NCBI GenBank assembly: GCA_963578625.1
Contig: CAUZEO010000093.1
Coordinates: forward strand, 1 to 14,982
Length of the DNA stretch: 14,982 bases
Origin: CAUZEO01 sp963578625
Lineage (GTDB): Bacteria; Verrucomicrobiota; Kiritimatiellia; SLOV01
Direction: 5' to 3'
Position numbers and translations under genes: made by a program. Shown one piece after another: positions 12,117 to 14,982 of this stretch. Below the pieces are notes generated by a model that was not told where the DNA came from, did not search any database, and saw only the letters and a list, made by a program, of their open reading frames with translations. Position 1 is the stretch's first letter; each line of letters opens with the position of its first letter.

Positions 12117-14982
12117 ATGAAGAATCTGATACGCTTTTTCCCAATCGCCATCGCATGTTTGATGCCTCCAGCAGTATTAGGAACACATACGCCTACGGTC
12201 GTACTAGGTCCTGATCCCGTTCGTTACACCACAAACGGCAGTGGCGACAGTCCAGCGATATTTACCAGGGAAATCTATCCTCTGGAAGTCGGCATGGAAC
12301 CCGGTTCTGAGGAGGAAAGCACTACCGTGAGAATGAGCATGGATGATGGCCGCTCCTTCAATCTCGTCCAAATTCAATTGAAAAACTCCGGCGGCGGCAA
12401 TTTGGATGTTAAATATAGCAACGGAGTCACTTGGAATACTTCTAGTAATTCGAAATGGAGGACTAAAACCGAAGCGGGGAATTCTGGGCATGATGATGTC
12501 GGCTATGTCTATTGGATTGAATTTACGGCAAACAACAGCGACGTTTTTCTACGGAACATCGTCTTCGATTATAATAATGCAATAGACACAGATGGAGATA
12601 ATGTAGCTGATAGTGCTGATGCCTTCCCTAATGATGCGTCTGAAGACACGGACACAGACAGTGACGGTACTGGCAACAATGCGGACACTGATGATGATGG
12701 AGATGGTGTCGAAGATGGCTCTGATGCCTTCCCGCTCGATGCCGCAGAATCGGTCGATACCGACGGGGACGGCACAGGTAACAATGCCGACACCGATGAT
12801 GATGGAGATGGTGTCGAAGATGGCTCTGATGCCTTCCCATTGAATGCCGCAGAATCGGTCGATACCGACGGGGACGGCACGGGCAACAATGCCGACACCG
12901 ATGATGATGGAGATGGTGCCGAAGATAGCTCCGATGCCTTCCCATTGAATGCCGCAGAATCGGTTGATACCGATGGGGACGGAATAGGCGATAATGCCGA
13001 TGCCTTCCCGCTCGATGCCGCAGAATCGGTCGATACCGACGGGGACGGCATGGGCAACAATGCCGACACCGATGATGATGGAGATGGTGTCGAAGATGGC
13101 TCTGATCCCTTCCCATTGAATGCCGCAGAATCGGTTGACACCGATGGGGACGGAATAGGCGATAATGCCGATGCCTTCCCGCTCGACAACACAGAATCGA
13201 TTGATACCGACAGTGATGGCACGGGCAATAATGCGGACACCGATGATGATGGAGATGGTATCGAAGATAGCTCCGATGCCTTCCCATTGGATAACACAGA
13301 ATCGGTCGATACCGACGGGGACGGAACGGGCAACAATGCGGACACTGATGATGATGGAGATGGTGTCGAAGATGGCTCTGATGTCTTCCCACTCGATGCC
13401 GCAGAATCGGTCGATACCGACAGGGACTGCACCGGTAACAATGCCGACACCGATGATGATGGCGACGGCGTAACCGATGACCTAGACCTCTTCCCGCTCG
13501 ATGGTTCTGAGACAGCAGACACAGATGGAGACGGTATTGCTGACAACTCGGATGCTTACCCCTTTGATGGTACAAATACCGCGATCCTAGGTCCTGATCC
13601 CGTTCGTTACACCACAAACGGCAATGGCGACAGTCCAGCGATATTTACCAGGGAAATCTATCCTTTGGAAGTCGGCATGGAACCCGGTTCTGAGGAGGAA
13701 AGCACTACCGTGAGAATGAGCATGGATGATGGCCGCTCCTTCAATCTCGTCCAAATTCAATTGAAAAACTCCGGCGGCGGCAATTTGGATGTTAAATATA
13801 GCAACGGAGTCACTTGGAATACTTCTAGTAATTCGAAATGGAGGACTAAAACCGAAGCGGGGAATTCTGGGTATGATGATGTCGGCTATGTCTATTGGAT
13901 TGAATTTACGGCAAACAACAGCGACGTTTTTCTGCAAAACATCGTCTTTGATTACAATAATGCAGTAGACGCAGATGGAGATAATGTAGCTGATAGTGAT
14001 GATGCCTTCCCTAATGATGCGTCTGAAGACACGGACACCGACAGTGACGGTACTGGCAACAATGCGGACACTGATGATGATGGCGACGGTGTAGCCGATG
14101 ACCTGGACGCCCTCCCGCTCGATGACACAGAATCGATCGATACCGACGAAGATGGGGTAGGCGATAATTCAGACGCCTTCCCCAGCGATGCCTCTGAAAC
14201 TTCAGACACAGATGGCGATGGAACAGGCGACAATGCGGATGCCTTCCCCAACGATGCCTCGGGAACTTCAGACACAGATTGCGACGGTGTAGCCGATGGC
14301 CTGGACGCCTTCCCGCTCGATGATACAGAATCGGTCGATACCGACGGGGACGGCACGGGCAACAATGCCGACACCGATGATGATGGAGATGGTGTCGAAG
14401 ATGGCTCTGATGCCTTCCCATTGGATGCCGCAGAATCGGTTGACACCGATGGGGACGGAATAGGCGATAATGCCGATGCCTTCCCGCTCGATAACACAGA
14501 ATCGGTCGATACTGACGGGGACGGCACCGGCAACAATGCCGACACCGATGATGATGGAGATGGTGTCGAAGATAGCTCCGATGCCTTCCCATTGGATGGC
14601 GCAGAATCGGTTGACACCGATGGGGACGGAATAGGCGATAATGCCGATGTCTTCCCGCTCGATAACACAGAATGGATCGATACCGACGGAGACGGAACGG
14701 GCAACAATGCCGACACCGATAATGATGGCGACGGTGTTCCTAATAATGTGGAAGGTACGGATGGCACAGATCCACAGGATGAGTGTTCTTTCTTAACAGC
14801 AAGCATCACACTCCCAGTAACCTCCACAGCAGATTGTGATGGCGACGGTGTCCCAAATAACGTGGAAGGTACGGATGGCACAGATCCACAGGATGAGTGT
14901 TCTTTTTTAACAGCAAGCATTACACTACCAGTAACCTCCACAGCAGATTGTGATGGCGATGGCGACGGTGTTCCGAATAACG
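12117..14982 (+). CDS. Large secreted multidomain repeat protein (duplicated unknown domain plus TSP3-like Asp-rich arrays), partial at right edge
   Basis: An open frame of at least 955 codons that continues past the window edge. Residues 1-22 form a signal peptide (MKNLIRFFPIAIACLMPPAV, then LG). Residues 30-155 are a probably beta-rich domain I do not recognise (from LGPDPVRYTTNG to VFLRNIVFDYNN). Residues 156-488 are 11 Asp-rich units of thrombospondin-type-3 character (DTDGDGTGNNADTDDDGDG). Residues 491-616 are a near-identical second copy of the domain. Residues 617-869 are a second Asp-rich array, and from 870 a different 38-residue repeat begins. The DxDxDG loops are expected to bind calcium, and the whole looks like a cell-surface or adhesin-type protein. 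The start has a GGAG at 12101-12104, rather far upstream. The base composition is AT-richer than the neighbours. Any C-terminal anchor or sorting domain lies outside the window. Confidence 0.88.
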   Translation, partial: MKNLIRFFPIAIACLMPPAVLGTHTPTVVLGPDPVRYTTNGSGDSPAIFTREIYPLEVGMEPGSEEESTTVRMSMDDGRSFNLVQIQLKNSGGGNLDVKYSNGVTWNTSSNSKWRTKTEAGNSGHDDVGYVYWIEFTANNSDVFLRNIVFDYNNAIDTDGDNVADSADAFPNDASEDTDTDSDGTGNNADTDDDGDGVEDGSDAFPLDAAESVDTDGDGTGNNADTDDDGDGVEDGSDAFPLNAAESVDTDGDGTGNNADTDDDGDGAEDSSDAFPLNAAESVDTDGDGIGDNADAFPLDAAESVDTDGDGMGNNADTDDDGDGVEDGSDPFPLNAAESVDTDGDGIGDNADAFPLDNTESIDTDSDGTGNNADTDDDGDGIEDSSDAFPLDNTESVDTDGDGTGNNADTDDDGDGVEDGSDVFPLDAAESVDTDRDCTGNNADTDDDGDGVTDDLDLFPLDGSETADTDGDGIADNSDAYPFDGTNTAILGPDPVRYTTNGNGDSPAIFTREIYPLEVGMEPGSEEESTTVRMSMDDGRSFNLVQIQLKNSGGGNLDVKYSNGVTWNTSSNSKWRTKTEAGNSGYDDVGYVYWIEFTANNSDVFLQNIVFDYNNAVDADGDNVADSDDAFPNDASEDTDTDSDGTGNNADTDDDGDGVADDLDALPLDDTESIDTDEDGVGDNSDAFPSDASETSDTDGDGTGDNADAFPNDASGTSDTDCDGVADGLDAFPLDDTESVDTDGDGTGNNADTDDDGDGVEDGSDAFPLDAAESVDTDGDGIGDNADAFPLDNTESVDTDGDGTGNNADTDDDGDGVEDSSDAFPLDGAESVDTDGDGIGDNADVFPLDNTEWIDTDGDGTGNNADTDNDGDGVPNNVEGTDGTDPQDECSFLTASITLPVTSTADCDGDGVPNNVEGTDGTDPQDECSFLTASITLPVTSTADCDGDGDGVPNN
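12204..12700 (+). repeat. Direct repeat copy 1 (unknown domain A plus first Asp-rich loops)
   Basis: This block recurs in frame at 13587-14083, offset by 1383 bases (461 codons). By hand alignment about 12 of 497 bases differ, and only 2 of the first 270 or so. The resulting amino-acid changes are few (Ser/Asn, His/Tyr, Arg/Gln, Ile/Val, Thr/Ala, Ala/Asp). Confidence 0.9.
12585..13580 (+). repeat. Asp-rich TSP3-like array 1 (units of 35 and 22 codons)
   Basis: Eleven consecutive units between residues 156 and 488. Long units (35 residues, 105 bases) read VDTDGDGTGNNADTDDDGDG then VEDGSDAFPLDAAES. Short units (22 residues, 66 bases) read VDTDGDGIGDNADAFPLDAA then ES. The order is short, long (36), long, long, short, long, short, long, long, long, short. 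One loop has a Cys in place of a Gly (DTDRDCTGNN). Confidence 0.85.
13587..14083 (+). repeat. Direct repeat copy 2 (unknown domain A plus first Asp-rich loops)
   Basis: Second copy of the block at 12204-12700, same strand and same reading frame, encoding residues 491 onward. The junctions are seamless within the coding sequence (NTAILGPD before copy 2, TVVLGPD before copy 1). Confidence 0.9.
13968..14723 (+). repeat. Asp-rich TSP3-like array 2
   Basis: Nine units plus a partial one between residues 617 and 869, in the order short, long (36), short, short, short, long, short, long, short and a 16-residue partial. Several units are more diverged than in array 1 (for example DTDEDGVGDNSDAFPSDASE and DTDCDGVADGLDAFPLDDTE), so the two arrays are not simple copies of each other beyond the first units. 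Confidence 0.85.
14724..14982 (+). repeat. 114-bp tandem repeat encoding a 38-residue Cys-containing unit, cut by window edge
   Basis: Two complete units (14724-14837 and 14838-14951) and the start of a third (from 14952, with one extra GATGGC). The unit reads DGDGVPNNVEGTDGTDPQDE then CSFLTASITLPVTSTADC. The two full units differ at 6 of 114 bases, all synonymous, so their proteins are identical. Each unit carries two Cys (DEC and ADC) flanking a non-acidic strand-like segment. This is the repeat style I associate with long Bacteroidetes-type surface proteins. Confidence 0.85.

Noticed and set aside
12569..13546. Minus-strand 325-codon Ser/Pro-rich ORF (SVSALLPVPSPSVSTDS repeats)
   Set aside because: It is the antisense of the GAT/GAC-rich Asp array; the sense frame has a signal peptide, promoter and known repeat character. 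The other minus frames over this array (for example 12628-13617, Arg/His/Cys-rich) are rejected for the same reason.
12585..14723. Regularly spaced repeats considered as a CRISPR array
   Set aside because: The units are contiguous, in frame and protein-coding, with no unique spacers of constant length, no palindromic direct repeat and no cas genes.
13952..14941. Minus-strand 329-codon Ser/Pro-rich ORF
   Set aside because: Antisense shadow of the second Asp-rich array and the 114-bp repeats.

Overview
The window reads as a bacterial chromosome segment whose left two thirds are GC-rich (one sampled 60-base line in galM is about 68% GC) and whose right end is visibly AT-richer (about 40% GC in a sampled line). 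I infer a Gram-negative bacterium of the PVC superphylum, most likely Verrucomicrobiota (Opitutae-like). The reasons are a long NrdA with a multi-ATP-cone N-terminus next to a Chlamydia-like NrdB, a LamG-type fragment, and a BspA-like leucine-rich-repeat remnant with a C-terminal tail of the kind I associate with that group. This is a family-level impression, not a database result.

Layout. 1-4069 holds nrdB (partial at the left edge) and nrdA, the two subunits of a class I ribonucleotide reductase, in the order B then A. A metallophosphoesterase lies convergent to nrdA (4094-4936, minus). It is divergent from a 52-codon rpmG gene (ribosomal protein L33, 5087-5245), which ends in a clear intrinsic terminator. 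A PAS-histidine-kinase relic follows (about 5323-5918), broken by two frame changes and a stop. Next come msrB (5947-6543, minus; an exported, zinc-less methionine sulfoxide reductase B), then a probable two-gene operon of a class III aminotransferase (6734-8125) and galM (8132-9160).

9161-11931 is accessory and decaying. It holds a frameshifted protein built of two homologous domains (minus strand), a frameshifted LamG-type fragment abutting it head to head, and a stretch with nothing recognisable. An intact NAD-dependent epimerase/dehydratase (10402-11241) is followed by a leucine-rich-repeat relic with a single in-frame TAG.

The main feature of the right end is an open reading frame that starts at 12117 and runs without a stop to the window edge (at least 955 codons). 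A good sigma70-type promoter precedes it. It encodes a secreted protein made of a signal peptide, an unrecognised domain of about 126 residues, an 11-unit thrombospondin-type-3-like Asp-rich array, a near-identical second copy of the domain, a second Asp-rich array, and finally a different 38-residue Cys-containing repeat cut by the window edge. It is most likely a calcium-binding cell-surface or adhesin-type protein that grew by recent internal duplication.

The genes do not form one pathway. They are housekeeping genes (dNTP synthesis, translation, oxidative-damage repair, sugar and amino-group metabolism) interrupted by relics of surface and signalling proteins and ending in a large, recently expanding repeat protein.
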